This document shows, in pieces, positions 40,687 through 50,442 of a stretch of 64,000 bases of DNA (positions are counted from its first letter, which is position 1; the number at the start of each line of letters is the position of its first letter). The stretch covers positions 186,001-250,000 of the forward strand of contig NZ_CADIKI010000006.1 of NCBI RefSeq assembly GCF_902859935.1, read 5' to 3'. Below the pieces are notes generated by a model, which saw only the letters and a program-made list of their open reading frames with translations, did no database searches and was not told the origin of the DNA. The DNA is from Paraburkholderia fynbosensis. GTDB taxonomy: Bacteria > Pseudomonadota > Gammaproteobacteria > Burkholderiales > Burkholderiaceae. Both the position numbers and the translations under genes were made by a program.

Positions 40687-41475
40687 TTAGCGGGCGGCGG
40701 GCAGATAGGGCTTCAACCAGCCGAGGCCGGTGGAAGTGCCCGCGCGCGGCCGGTATTCGCACCCGATGTAGCCGTCGTAGCCGAGCGAATCGATCAGTTC
40801 CAGCAAATACGGGTAGTTCAGTTCGCCGAGGTCGGGCTCGTGCCGCTCCGGCACGCCCGCGATCTGGATGTGGCCGATGCCGGCCATATCGCGTTTGAGT
40901 TTCACTGCGAGATCGCCTTCGACGATCTGGCAGTGGTAGCAGTCGAACTGCACTTTCAGATTCGGCGCGCCGACTTCCGCACAAATCGCCTGGGCGTCGT
41001 CCTGACGGTTCAGGAAAAAGCCTGGCATGTCGCGCGTGTTGATCGGCTCGATCACGACCATGACGTTTTCGGCTTGCGCGGTCTGTGCAGCGTGCGCGAG
41101 ATTCTTCAGATACACCTCGCGATGTTTAGCGCGCGGCTGATCCGCGCCGATCAGGCCGGCCATCACGTGCACCTTGCGGTTGCCGAGCACCCGCGCGTAC
41201 TCGAGCGCAGTGTCGAAGCCGCGCCGGAACTCGTCCTCGCGGCCCGGCAGCGAAGCGATGCCGCGCTCGCCGCCGGCCCAGTCGCCGGGCGGCGCATTGA
41301 AGAGCGCCTGCGTGAGTCCGTTCGCGTCGAGCCGCGCCTTTAGTTCGCCGGCGCGGAAATCATACGGAAACAGATACTCGACTGCTTCGAAGCCGTCTTT
41401 CGCGGCGGCGGCGAAACGATCTGGAAAAGCGTGCTCGTTGTACATCATCGTCAGGTTGGCGGCGAAACGAGGCAT
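40687..41475 (-). CDS. otnI: 2-oxo-tetronate isomerase
   Basis: 262 residues of the hydroxypyruvate-isomerase family: [27 protein letters not shown] with a catalytic Glu, and IGCEYRP with the second Glu; metal ligands in QFDCYHCQI. In the DUF1537 pathways this enzyme interconverts 2-oxo- and 3-oxo-tetronate, linking DenD to OtnK. Genomic context separates it from true hydroxypyruvate isomerase. CAGGAG precedes ATG 41475. Confidence 0.88.
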   Translation of the reverse strand: MPRFAANLTMMYNEHAFPDRFAAAAKDGFEAVEYLFPYDFRAGELKARLDANGLTQALFNAPPGDWAGGERGIASLPGREDEFRRGFDTALEYARVLGNRKVHVMAGLIGADQPRAKHREVYLKNLAHAAQTAQAENVMVVIEPINTRDMPGFFLNRQDDAQAICAEVGAPNLKVQFDCYHCQIVEGDLAVKLKRDMAGIGHIQIAGVPERHEPDLGELNYPYLLELIDSLGYDGYIGCEYRPRAGTSTGLGWLKPYLPAAR

Positions 41476-41551
41476 GGCGGCAACTCCTGGGAAACGGTGT
41501 GAGCAAACGCGCGGCGCAAGCAATGAACGGGCGCGCCGCGCCAACGTCGAT

Positions 41552-42886
41552 TTAGCGATTGACCAGCTTCGCCGGCGTAAGCCACGTGGCCGCCGCGCCG
41601 ATCACCAGCATGCCGGCCAGCACATACATGCCAGTCTGCGTGCTGTGCGTGAGGTCTTTCAGATAGCCGATCATGTACGGACTCGCGAAGCCCGCGAGAT
41701 TGCCGATCGAATTGATGATCGCGATGCCGGCAGCCGCACTGGCGCCCGACATGAACGCGGTCGGCAATGACCAGAAGAGCGGCGCGCAGGTCAGCACACC
41801 GGCGGCGGCCAACGACAGGAACGCGATCGACACCACCGTGTTGTCCGCGAACGAAGCGGCCACCGTGAAGCCGACTGCGCCGAATAGCGCCGGCACGATC
41901 AGATGCCAGCGGCGCTCGCGGCGTTTGTCGGCGCTATGGCCCATCACGTTCATCACGACGATCGCGCACAGAAACGGAATCGCGCTCAGCAGACCGATAT
42001 TGAGCGCGCCGCTCACGCCCGTCGATTTGACGAGCGTCGGCATCCAGAACGTCAGACCGTATTGACCGGTGACGAACGCGAAGTAGATCAGCGACATCCA
42101 CCACGTGCGCGGATCGCGAAACACCGCGCCGAGCGAGTGCTTCAGGTTTGTCTCCTGCGGCTGCGCAGCGGCGATTTCATCGGTGAGCAGGCGCTTTTCT
42201 CGCTCGCTCAGCCATTTCGCGCTGGCGATGCCGTTGTCGAGATAGAGGATCGTCGCAATACCGATCGCCACCGCGGGAATCGCTTCGATCAGGAACATCC
42301 ACTGCCAGCCCGCGAAACCCGAGCTGTTATGGAACGCCTGCATGATCCAGCCGGACAACGGGTTGCCGAAAATCCCCGACACCGGAATCGCCGACATGAA
42401 CACCGCGATGATCTTCGCGCGCCGATGCGACGGAAACCAGTAGGTCAGATACAGGATCACGCCCGGATAGAAACCGGCCTCGGCGAGACCCAGCAGAAAA
42501 CGCAACAGATAGAACTGCATCGGCGTCTTCACGAACACGAACAGCGCGGACAGCAAGCCCCACGTGATCATGATCCGCGCAATCCAGATCTTCGCGCCGA
42601 TCCTGTGCATCAGAATGTTGCTCGGCAACTCGAACAGGAAGTACCCGATGAAAAACACACCAGCGCCGAGGCCGAACACCGTTTCGCTGAACGCGAGGTC
42701 CTGCGACATCTGCAGCTTCGCGAAGCCGACGTTCACGCGATCCAGATAAGCGACCACGTAGCACAGCATGAGAAACGGCACGATGCGCCAGAACACCTTC
42801 TTATAGGTGCGTTCAACTTCGGCAGCGCCGGGCTGTGCCGCGCTGGCGGCGATGGGACGGCTTGCTGCGGCCTGATACGAGCTCAT
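41552..42886 (-). CDS. MFS tetronate permease (ACS family)
   Basis: 444 residues, 12 predicted helices. Anion:cation symporter-family marks: [12 protein letters not shown] in helix 1 and [13 protein letters not shown] after helix 4. This family brings in sugar acids and tartrate-like compounds. Its place between otnI and otnC makes threonate/erythronate the likely substrate. GGAG precedes ATG 42886. Confidence 0.87.
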   Translation of the reverse strand: MSSYQAAASRPIAASAAQPGAAEVERTYKKVFWRIVPFLMLCYVVAYLDRVNVGFAKLQMSQDLAFSETVFGLGAGVFFIGYFLFELPSNILMHRIGAKIWIARIMITWGLLSALFVFVKTPMQFYLLRFLLGLAEAGFYPGVILYLTYWFPSHRRAKIIAVFMSAIPVSGIFGNPLSGWIMQAFHNSSGFAGWQWMFLIEAIPAVAIGIATILYLDNGIASAKWLSEREKRLLTDEIAAAQPQETNLKHSLGAVFRDPRTWWMSLIYFAFVTGQYGLTFWMPTLVKSTGVSGALNIGLLSAIPFLCAIVVMNVMGHSADKRRERRWHLIVPALFGAVGFTVAASFADNTVVSIAFLSLAAAGVLTCAPLFWSLPTAFMSGASAAAGIAIINSIGNLAGFASPYMIGYLKDLTHSTQTGMYVLAGMLVIGAAATWLTPAKLVNR

Positions 42887-42956
42887 GCATTGTCTCCTTC
42901 CATGAATAGCCTCGTGCGCCGCTTTGGGCGGCAGGGCTTTGTTGTGCCGATTTTCT

Positions 42957-43619
42957 TTACCAGCTTGCGCCGAACACCGCACGCAGTTCTTCGAGTGCGG
43001 CTTCGTCGAGCGGCGCGGGCCGCGGATTCGTCATCAGCCACAGGCGCGCGGTCTCTTCGAGTTCTTCGAGCGCATACGACGCCTGCGCGACGGAGCGCTC
43101 CCACACCACCGGCCCGAGCCGCTCCAGCAGCACCGCGCGAACCGTACCGGCGAGCGCGGCGATCTGCGCGGCCACTTGCGGATCGCCGGGACGCTGATAG
43201 CGAATCAACGGGACGTGGCCCACTTTCATCACGTAGTACGGTGTGAGCGGCGGCAGCACGTCCGCCTCGCTCCACACACCCGCGAGCGTCAGCGCGACCA
43301 GGTGCGTCGAATGCGTATGGACGATGCCGCGCGCCGCGCTGTTGCGCGCATAGATGCCGCGATGCAGCGCCAGCGTTTTCGAAGGCTTGCCGCCCGACAC
43401 GGCGTTGCCGTCGAAATCGACCTTGGCGATATCGGCGGGATCGAGCCGGCCGAGGCACGCGTCGGTCGGCGTGATCAGCCAGCCGTCGTCGAGCCGCGCG
43501 CTGATGTTGCCCGCGGTGCCCACCGTATAGCCGCGTTGATAGAGACTCGCGCCGCTCACGCAGATTTCCTCGCGAATGCGCGCTTCGTTGCTCGTATGGA
43601 GTGCGGGTGTGCCGGTCAT
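42957..43619 (-). CDS. otnC: 3-oxo-tetronate 4-phosphate decarboxylase
   Basis: 220 residues, class-II aldolase/adducin fold. Phosphate loop GTAGNISAR, zinc ligands in VHTHSTHLVAL, and a third His later in the chain (MKVGHVPL). OtnC decarboxylates the phosphorylated 3-oxo acid to dihydroxyacetone phosphate. Its ATG overlaps the otnK stop (ATGA), which indicates coupled translation. Confidence 0.9.
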   Translation of the reverse strand: MTGTPALHTSNEARIREEICVSGASLYQRGYTVGTAGNISARLDDGWLITPTDACLGRLDPADIAKVDFDGNAVSGGKPSKTLALHRGIYARNSAARGIVHTHSTHLVALTLAGVWSEADVLPPLTPYYVMKVGHVPLIRYQRPGDPQVAAQIAALAGTVRAVLLERLGPVVWERSVAQASYALEELEETARLWLMTNPRPAPLDEAALEELRAVFGASW

Positions 43620-44929
43620 TGCGCGGCTCCGTCGAGATGATGCAGGGCCTTCTCGAAGAAATCGGTCGTGCCGAAGTTGCCGGATTTCAGCGCGAGGGCG
43701 AGCGGTTCGGCGCCGGTCGTCGCGGTAGCCGGCACGCCCGGATCGATCTGCGCGCCGATGCGCAGCGTGCGCACGTCGAGTGCCTGCACGACCGCGCCCG
43801 ATGTTTCCCCGCCCGCCACCACGAACTTGCGCACGCCGCGTTCGTGCAAGCCGCGCGCGATCGACGCGAGCGTCACTTCGACCAGATGCCCCGCTTCGTT
43901 GACGCCTAGCTCACGTTGCACGGCTTTGACTTCGTCGGGCGTGGCGCTCGCGTAGACGAGCACGGGCTCGCCACGTTCGAGATGCGTCTGCGCGAAGGCC
44001 AGCGCCTGCTCGATGACGGCTTCGCCGCGCGCCGCCGCTAGCGGATCAACGCGAAACGCGGGCCGGTTCGCGCGCCATGCCGCCACCTGCGCGTTAGTCG
44101 CCGTCGACGCGCTGCCGGCCAGCACCGCCGATAGACCTTCGACACGCGGCAGTTGCGCAGCGTCGTTCTGCTCCGCGAGCAAGCCCGCGCGGCGGAAGTT
44201 AGCGGGCAGGCCCAGCGCAACGCCGGAGCCGCCGGTGATCAGCGTCAGGTCCGCGCAGGCTTCGCCGAGCACATGGAGATCGGCGTCGGACACCGCGTCC
44301 GCAATCGCCATGCGCACACCGTCCTCACGCAGCGCATCGAATGCCGCGCGCACGCTCGACACGCCTTTGGCCACCGCGTCGTAACGCACGAGGCCGACCT
44401 TCGATTGCGTCTGACGTTGCAGCACGCGCACGAGGTTCGCATCGCGCATCGGTGTGAGCGGATGGTTTTCCATCCCCGACTCGTTGAGCAGCACGTCGCC
44501 GACGAACAGGTGGCCGCGAAAGGTCGTGCGGCCGTTCTCGGGAAACGCCGGACAAGCAATCGTCAACGCGCTCGCGCGGCCACCGTCGGCGCTCAGCGCA
44601 TCGAGCAGCGCATCGGTCACCTGGCCGATGTTGCCCGCGTCGGTCGAATCGAACGTCGAGCAGTACTTGAAGAAAAATTGCCGGCAGCCTTGCGCGCGCA
44701 GCCAGTCGAGTGCGGCGAGCGATTGCGCAACCGCATCGGCGGCGGGAATGGTGCGCGACTTCAGCGCGACCACCAGCGCGTCGGCCTCGATCGTTTCGTT
44801 CGATGCGGGCACGCCGATGGTCTGCACCGTGCGCATGCCGCCGCGCACCAGCATGTTGGCGAGATCGGTCGCGCCCGTGAAGTCGTCGGCGATGCAGCCG
44901 AGCAGCGCGCGTTTCGTAGTTGCCGTCAT
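43616..44929 (-). CDS. otnK: 3-oxo-tetronate 4-kinase (DUF1537)
   Basis: 437 residues, the two-domain DUF1537 kinase. The N-terminal sugar-acid domain starts LGCIADDFTGATDLANMLVR, the family hallmark, with KYCSTFDST; the C-terminal nucleotide-binding domain has VVAGGETSGAVV and the GAEPLALALKSGNFG end motif. It phosphorylates 3-oxo-tetronate at O4. Fifteen bases downstream of ltnD. Confidence 0.93.
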   Translation of the reverse strand: MTATTKRALLGCIADDFTGATDLANMLVRGGMRTVQTIGVPASNETIEADALVVALKSRTIPAADAVAQSLAALDWLRAQGCRQFFFKYCSTFDSTDAGNIGQVTDALLDALSADGGRASALTIACPAFPENGRTTFRGHLFVGDVLLNESGMENHPLTPMRDANLVRVLQRQTQSKVGLVRYDAVAKGVSSVRAAFDALREDGVRMAIADAVSDADLHVLGEACADLTLITGGSGVALGLPANFRRAGLLAEQNDAAQLPRVEGLSAVLAGSASTATNAQVAAWRANRPAFRVDPLAAARGEAVIEQALAFAQTHLERGEPVLVYASATPDEVKAVQRELGVNEAGHLVEVTLASIARGLHERGVRKFVVAGGETSGAVVQALDVRTLRIGAQIDPGVPATATTGAEPLALALKSGNFGTTDFFEKALHHLDGAAQ

Positions 44930-44944
44930 GGGTAGCTCTCCTGC

Positions 44945-45835
44945 TTACTTCGCCGCCGGCACGTCGATGCCGGGGAAAATCTTGATGACCGCGGAATCGT
45001 CTTCGCCACCGTGGCCGGCCGTGGACGCCATCATGAACATCTGATGCGCGGCCGCCGACAGCGGCAACGGAAATTTCGAGCGGCGCGCGGTATCGAGCAC
45101 GAGGCCCAGGTCCTTGACGAAAATATCGACTGCCGACAACGGCGTGTAGTCGCCCGCGAGAATGTGCGGCACGCGGTTCTCGAACATCCACGAATTGCCC
45201 GCGCTGTGCGTGATCACCTCATACAGCGCGTCGGGATCGACGCCTTCGCGCAGGCCGAGCGCCATCGCCTCGGCGGCCACCGCGATATGCACGCCGGCCA
45301 GCAACTGGTTGATGATCTTCACTTTCGATCCCGCGCCGTGCGCCGCACCAAGGCGGTACACCTTGCCGGCCATCGCGGCCAGCACGTCCTCGCACGCGGC
45401 ATAGGCGGCGGCCGGGCCGGACGTCATCATCGTCATCTCGCCGGATGCGGCGCGTGCCGCGCCGCCCGAAACCGGCGCGTCGAGCATTTGCAATCCGGCG
45501 GCCTCGACCCGCTTGCCGAGTTCGATCGCGAAGTCCGGTGCGACGGTCGCACTCGCGATCACCACGCCGCCCGGCTTCATCGCGGCAACCGCGCCCTGCT
45601 CGCCGAACAGCACGGCTTCGGTCTGAGCGGCATTCACGACCAGCGTGACCACCACTTCGCACTGCGCACCGAGTTCGGCAGGCGTCGCGCAAGCGACGCC
45701 GCCTTCGTCGGCGAACGCCTGCAGCACCTCGCTGCGCAGATCGCACGCGTGGACCCGAAAGCCCGCGCGCAACAACGAGCGCGCGACACCCAGGCCCATT
45801 GCACCAAGACCGATGACACCGACATTTCTGGACAT
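44945..45835 (-). CDS. ltnD: L-threonate dehydrogenase
   Basis: 296 residues of the beta-hydroxyacid dehydrogenase family: VIGLGAMGLGVA dinucleotide motif, substrate-binding D-A-P-V-S-G-G-A, and the catalytic Lys in GSKVKIINQLL. Within a DUF1537 operon this is LtnD, which oxidises L-threonate at C2. Relatives (tartronate semialdehyde reductase, HIBADH) are less likely because of the context. Confidence 0.9.
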   Translation of the reverse strand: MSRNVGVIGLGAMGLGVARSLLRAGFRVHACDLRSEVLQAFADEGGVACATPAELGAQCEVVVTLVVNAAQTEAVLFGEQGAVAAMKPGGVVIASATVAPDFAIELGKRVEAAGLQMLDAPVSGGAARAASGEMTMMTSGPAAAYAACEDVLAAMAGKVYRLGAAHGAGSKVKIINQLLAGVHIAVAAEAMALGLREGVDPDALYEVITHSAGNSWMFENRVPHILAGDYTPLSAVDIFVKDLGLVLDTARRSKFPLPLSAAAHQMFMMASTAGHGGEDDSAVIKIFPGIDVPAAK

Positions 45836-45923
45836 GCTTGACCTCTATGAATTCGTTCTGCGTTGTCGCGCCCGACGAGCGCATGCGTTCATCGGTGCGC
45901 TCGCTGCGCCGTCGGCTGAAACC

Positions 45924-46628
45924 TCAGCAAATCCCCGCTTCCGCGAGCCGCCGTGCGGCGTTGTACATATGCGTGCGCGCCGCGTTGCGGGCCGCCATCG
46001 GATCACCCGCACGAATCGCGTCCGCAATCGCCGCATGCTCTTCGCGCACCTGGCGCGAAAAGTCCTCGCGCAAGGCCTCGTTGCGGCGCGTGACTACGGT
46101 CCCCGCCTCCAGGTATTGATTCAGGAACGTGAGTGTCTTGAGGAAATACGGATTGCCGGTGGCCGCCGCGATCGCACGATGGAACGCGACATCTTCCGCG
46201 ACACCCTCCTCGCCTTCGGCCACCGCCTGATCGATGCGGGCGAGCGCCGCATCGATCGCCGCCATGTCGGCATCGCTGCGGCGCATCGCGGCTTCCGACG
46301 CGACTTCCGCTTCGATCGCGCGACGCAGCGCGAGGATCTGCACGACCGAGCCGGGTTCGGCCGCTTCGGCCGAATCGATTCGCAACGGCCGGATCGAGCC
46401 GTGCGCCGCGACGAACACGCCGCTGCCCTGACGCGGCTCGACCACCCCCTCGTTCTTCAGCCGCGAGATCGCCTCGCGGATCACCGTGCGGCTCACGCCG
46501 AATTGCTGCGCCAGCACGGCCTCGGTCGGCAGCTTGCCGCCGCGCTGGAACGTGCCCTTGTCGATCTGCTTCAGAAGCTGCTGGGCGACCGTATCGCTCA
46601 ACGCCCGCGCAGGAATCTTGTCGAACAT
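45924..46628 (-). CDS. FCD-type GntR regulator of the tetronate operon
   Basis: 234 residues. Winged HTH 8-70 (LPTEAVLAQQFGVSRTVIRE, RLKNEGVVEPRQGSGVFV), then an FCD domain with the metal-binding D/H set (DVAFHRAIAAATGNPYF and EEHAAIADAIRAGD, H-M-Y-N-A). It is the first gene of the operon that runs ltnD-otnK-otnC-MFS-otnI-denD, so it most likely represses the operon and is relieved by a tetronate or its oxo acid. Divergent from the IclR gene, 207 bases apart. Confidence 0.9.
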   Translation of the reverse strand: MFDKIPARALSDTVAQQLLKQIDKGTFQRGGKLPTEAVLAQQFGVSRTVIREAISRLKNEGVVEPRQGSGVFVAAHGSIRPLRIDSAEAAEPGSVVQILALRRAIEAEVASEAAMRRSDADMAAIDAALARIDQAVAEGEEGVAEDVAFHRAIAAATGNPYFLKTLTFLNQYLEAGTVVTRRNEALREDFSRQVREEHAAIADAIRAGDPMAARNAARTHMYNAARRLAEAGIC

Positions 46629-46835
46629 CGATGCCTCGATTGATCATGTTATCGGGTCATCATACAAATTTCGAATGCAGCCTGCATCCGCGCAAACCCT
46701 GGTATTGTTGGGTAAATCAGTGTCCAGTTGGCGAATCACAAAGGCTTAAGCTATCGTCACGCCTTTGCGCCAACGCGCGCCGCGTGAACCGGTGCGGCGT
46801 CGCGCGCACTTTCCTCGAACGCATTCTCAAGGCCC

Positions 46836-47660
46836 ATGAGCAAAGCCCTGCCGCCGTCTTCCGCCGTGCCCGCCAGCGCCGAACCGGCCCCGGACAAACC
46901 GGGCGACTCGTATGTGCAGTCGTTCGCGCGGGGCCTCGCGGTCATCCGCGCGTTCGACGCGACGCGCCCCGAACAGACACTCACCGATGTGGCCGCCGCG
47001 ACCGGCCTGACACGCGCCGGCGCGCGCCGCATTCTGCTGACCCTGCAGACGCTCGGCTACGTGGAAGCCGAAGGCCGCCTGTTTCGCCTCACGCCGAAGA
47101 TTCTCGACCTCGGGTTCGCGTACCTGACGTCGATGCCGTTCTGGAATCTCGCCGAGCCGGTGATGGAAAGCCTGTCGGCGCAGGTCCACGAGAGCTGCTC
47201 GGCGGCCGTGCTCGATCGCACCGAGATCGTCTACGTGCTGCGCGTGCCGACGCACAAGATCATGACCATCAATCTGTCGATCGGCAGCCGCTTGCCCGCC
47301 TATTGCACGTCGATGGGCCGCGTGCTGCTGTCCGCGCTCGACGACGAAACGCTCGACGCGACGCTCAGTTCGACGCCGCTCTATGCGCATACGCCGCGCA
47401 CCGTGACCGACAAGGAAGAGCTGAAGAGACTGATCGCGCAGGTGCGCCGCCAGGGATGGGCGATCGTCGATCAGGAACTGGAAGGCGGCCTGATTTCGCT
47501 GTCCGCGCCGATCCGCAATCGCCAGGGGCGCGTGATCGCGGCGATGAACATCAGCGGTAACGCACAGCGCAATTCGGCGAAGCAGATGGTGAAGGCGTTT
47601 CTGGAGCCGTTGCAGCAGGCCGCGCAGACCGTGTCGGAGATGGTGGCGCGGCGCGGTTGA
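46836..47660 (+). CDS. pcaR: PcaR-type IclR regulator
   Basis: 274 residues. IclR winged HTH (SFARGLAVIRAFD, LTDVAAATGLTRAGARRILL) and effector domain (VHESCSAAVLDRTEIVYVLR, RLPAYCTSMGRVLLS). The SFARGLAVI start and R-A-x-A-R-R-I-L-L recognition helix are those of the PcaR/PcaU/PobR branch. It would activate beta-ketoadipate genes with beta-ketoadipate or protocatechuate; pcaF with its candidate operator lies 7.7 kb to the left, and no other pca gene is in the window. Confidence 0.8.
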   Translation: MSKALPPSSAVPASAEPAPDKPGDSYVQSFARGLAVIRAFDATRPEQTLTDVAAATGLTRAGARRILLTLQTLGYVEAEGRLFRLTPKILDLGFAYLTSMPFWNLAEPVMESLSAQVHESCSAAVLDRTEIVYVLRVPTHKIMTINLSIGSRLPAYCTSMGRVLLSALDDETLDATLSSTPLYAHTPRTVTDKEELKRLIAQVRRQGWAIVDQELEGGLISLSAPIRNRQGRVIAAMNISGNAQRNSAKQMVKAFLEPLQQAAQTVSEMVARRG

Positions 47661-47727
47661 AGGCGGTTCGCCTGCCTACGAAGTGAGCGCGGGCGGGTTG
47701 CCCGCGCGCTGCCTGCATGGCTATGGG

Positions 47728-47749
47728 AAAAGGCGCCATTGGAGGCGCC
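47728..47749 (-). terminator. terminator of the MHS transporter gene
   Basis: Two GGCGCC blocks with a 6-base loop make a 6-7 bp stem; on the minus strand the stem is followed by TTTTCC, eight bases after the transporter stop codon. Confidence 0.65.
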
Positions 47750-47757
47750 GCGATCAC

Positions 47758-49068
47758 TCAATCGATCGATTCGTTCGCGGTCTCCCTGAGCATCGAGACC
47801 GCGACCAGCGACACCGCCACGCACGCCGCTACATAACCGGCCGGCGCGAGCTTGCTGCCGGTCACCCGGATCAGCCACGTCGCGACCAGTTGCGCGGTCC
47901 CGCCGAACACGCACACGCTCACCGCATACGCGATCGAAATGCCGGTAGCACGCACGCGCCGCGGAAACGACTCGCACATCAGCGCGAATTCCGACGCCGA
48001 GCCCATCGAATAGAACACCAGCATCAGCGCGGTCAGCGACATCACCACCGATAGCTGCGCAAAGCGGTTCATCAGCATGAAGGCCGGAAACAGCAGCACG
48101 ACCAGCACGCCACGGCCAAACAGGATCGGCCGCTTGCGGCTGCCGATACGGTCGGATACGAGACCGAACAGCGGGCACGTGATCAGCATCACGAGGCCCG
48201 ACGCGACGCCGACCAGCATCGACAGCGACATCGGCAGGCCGAGCGTGTGGATCGCGTAGGTCGGCATGTAGAACGTGAGGATGTAGGTCGAAACCGTGCC
48301 GCCCATCACCGTCAGCGTGATCAGCACGAGCGGACGCAGATGCGCGGTGAAGAGTTCATGCAGCACGCCGCGCTCGATCCCGTGGCCGTGCGCGCTGGAC
48401 GTGTCGTCGGCGAGACGGCGGCGCAGGTAGATGCCGACCGGCGCGATCAGCACGCCGAGCAGAAACGGTACGCGCCAACCCCAGCTTTCCAGCGCTTCTT
48501 TCGACAACGCCGCCGCTAGCGCGGCCGCAATGCCCGCGCCCATCAGCGCCGCGCCGCCTTGCGTCGCCAGTTGCCAGCTGGCGCGAAAACCGCGCCGTGT
48601 GCCGCCGCCCTGTTCGAGCAGCGTGGAGGTGGCCGCGCCGAACTCGCCGCCTTGCGAAAAGCCTTGCACGAGACGCGCGAACACGATCAGCAACGGCGCG
48701 GCAAGACCGATCCGGGCGTAGGTTGGCGTGAGCGCGATCAGGCCGGTGCTCGCCGCCATCAGCATGATGGTCAGGTTGAGCGCGGCCTTGCGCCCCTTGC
48801 GGTCCGCGTATACGCCGAGCATCACGCTGCCGAGCGGCCGTGTGATGAAACCCGCGGCGAAGGTCGCCACTGACAGCAGCAACGAAGTAGTCGGGTCCGT
48901 CGACGGAAAAAACAGCCTGCCGATGATCACGGCGAAAAAGCCGTACACGGTGAAGTCGAAGAATTCGAGCCAGTTGCCGATCACCGCGGCGGCGACCGCG
49001 CCGCGGCTGGAAATTCGGTTCGTGCCTGCGGCGTCGAGGGTGCGCCTCGCGTCGGTGGTGGTGTTCAT
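47758..49068 (-). CDS. MFS transporter, metabolite:H+ symporter type
   Basis: 436 residues, 12 helices. MHS-family marks: A-V-I-G-N-W-L-E-F-F-D-F-T-V-Y-G in helix 1, G-S-V-M-L-G-V-Y-A-D-R-K-G-R-K and V-R-x-x-Q-G-F-S-Q-G-G-E-F-G. Relatives carry citrate, shikimate, proline/betaine or aromatic acids. It lies downstream of the M20 amidohydrolase gene in the same direction (49 bases), so it probably imports that enzyme's amide substrate or exports a product. Confidence 0.88.
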   Translation of the reverse strand: MNTTTDARRTLDAAGTNRISSRGAVAAAVIGNWLEFFDFTVYGFFAVIIGRLFFPSTDPTTSLLLSVATFAAGFITRPLGSVMLGVYADRKGRKAALNLTIMLMAASTGLIALTPTYARIGLAAPLLIVFARLVQGFSQGGEFGAATSTLLEQGGGTRRGFRASWQLATQGGAALMGAGIAAALAAALSKEALESWGWRVPFLLGVLIAPVGIYLRRRLADDTSSAHGHGIERGVLHELFTAHLRPLVLITLTVMGGTVSTYILTFYMPTYAIHTLGLPMSLSMLVGVASGLVMLITCPLFGLVSDRIGSRKRPILFGRGVLVVLLFPAFMLMNRFAQLSVVMSLTALMLVFYSMGSASEFALMCESFPRRVRATGISIAYAVSVCVFGGTAQLVATWLIRVTGSKLAPAGYVAACVAVSLVAVSMLRETANESID

Positions 49069-49117
49069 CGTGCGGTCTCTTTCGTCGTTATGTCGGCCGG
49101 TAGCGCAGCGTCAGGGC

Positions 49118-50308
49118 TCACTGCCCCAGATAGCGCTCCACGAGCCGCGTCCAGAATGCCGCGCCGACTGGCAGACTGCGATCGTTGAAATCGTAGTGCG
49201 GGTTGTGCACCATGCAGGCGTCCTCGCCCACGCCGTTGCCGATTCGCAGGAACGTGCCCGGCCGTTTTTGCAGCATGAAGGCGAAGTCCTCGCTGCCCAT
49301 CAGGATGTCGGTGTTCGCGACCACCTTGTCGTCGCCGACCAGTTCACGCGCGACCTGCACCGCGAAATCCGTTTCGGCATCCGAATTAACCACTACCGGA
49401 TAACCCTCGATGTACTCGACCACCGCCTTGCCGCCATAACTCGCCGCCTGAGTTTCGGCGAGTTCGGTAATGCGCTTCTTCAGCAGGGCGCGCACCTCGG
49501 GGCTGAACGAACGCACGCTCAGCTCCAGTTTCGCGCTGCTCGAAATCACGTTGTTGGCGGTGCCCGCATGCATCGAGCCCACTGTCACCACCGCCGGCTG
49601 CGACGGATCGACGTTGCGCGCGACGATCGTCTGCAACGCCATCACGATGCTCGCCGCAATCACGACCGGATCGACCGTCAGATGCGGACGCGCGGCATGC
49701 CCGCCGACGCCTTCGATCGTGATGATCGCCTTGTCGCCCGCCGACATGAACGGCCCCTTGCGAAACAGCAGCGTGCCGGGTTCTGCGCCCGGATGGTTGT
49801 GCACGCCGAACACGGCGTCGCACGGAAAGCGCTCGAACAGGCCGTCGTTGATCATCTTCAGCGCGCCGCTGTCGATGCCGCTCTCTTCCGCCGGTTGAAA
49901 ATACAGATGCACCGTGCCCGAGAAATTGCGCGTGGCCGCAAGATGCTGCGCGGCGCCGAGCAGCATCGTCGTGTGACCGTCGTGGCCGCAGGCGTGCATC
50001 TTGCCGTGCGTGCCGCTCGCATACGGCAGGCCGGTTTGCTCGATGATCGGCAACGCGTCCATGTCCGCGCGAATGCCGATGCTGCGGCGGCCGTCGCCCA
50101 CCTTCAGCGTGCCGACCACGCCGGTTTTGCCAACTCCGCGCGTCACCTGCCAGCCCCACTGCTCCAGCTTCTCCGCGACCAGCGCACCGGTTTGCAGCTC
50201 CTCATAGGCCAGTTCCGGATGGTGATGGATGTGATGGCGAATCTCGCGCAGGCTCTGCGCAGCGGGCTCCAGATCGGACACTTCGGTAAAACGCGCGGCT
50301 TCTTTCAT
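49118..50308 (-). CDS. M20-family amidohydrolase (hippurate/N-acyl amino acid hydrolase)
   Basis: 396 residues of the M20D family: metal ligands in MHACGHDGHTTM, the catalytic Glu in FQPAEES, H-N-H-P, GVGGHAARPH in the dimerisation domain, and MGSEDFAFML. It cleaves the acyl-amide bond of compounds such as hippurate or N-acetyl amino acids. Divergent from a LysR gene (134 bases), which probably controls it and the transporter. Start at 50308 with CCGGAG. Confidence 0.9.
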   Translation of the reverse strand: MKEAARFTEVSDLEPAAQSLREIRHHIHHHPELAYEELQTGALVAEKLEQWGWQVTRGVGKTGVVGTLKVGDGRRSIGIRADMDALPIIEQTGLPYASGTHGKMHACGHDGHTTMLLGAAQHLAATRNFSGTVHLYFQPAEESGIDSGALKMINDGLFERFPCDAVFGVHNHPGAEPGTLLFRKGPFMSAGDKAIITIEGVGGHAARPHLTVDPVVIAASIVMALQTIVARNVDPSQPAVVTVGSMHAGTANNVISSSAKLELSVRSFSPEVRALLKKRITELAETQAASYGGKAVVEYIEGYPVVVNSDAETDFAVQVARELVGDDKVVANTDILMGSEDFAFMLQKRPGTFLRIGNGVGEDACMVHNPHYDFNDRSLPVGAAFWTRLVERYLGQ

Positions 50309-50442
50309 CTCGATGGCTCCGGTGAACACACGCCGCGCGAACACGCGGCAAACAGCTCGCCACTATAGCCACGCCGTTTTGTTCGAATAAGATGCTATTT
50401 TTTTCACCCTGATTAACAAGTCTTATATAGAGGATTACCCTC

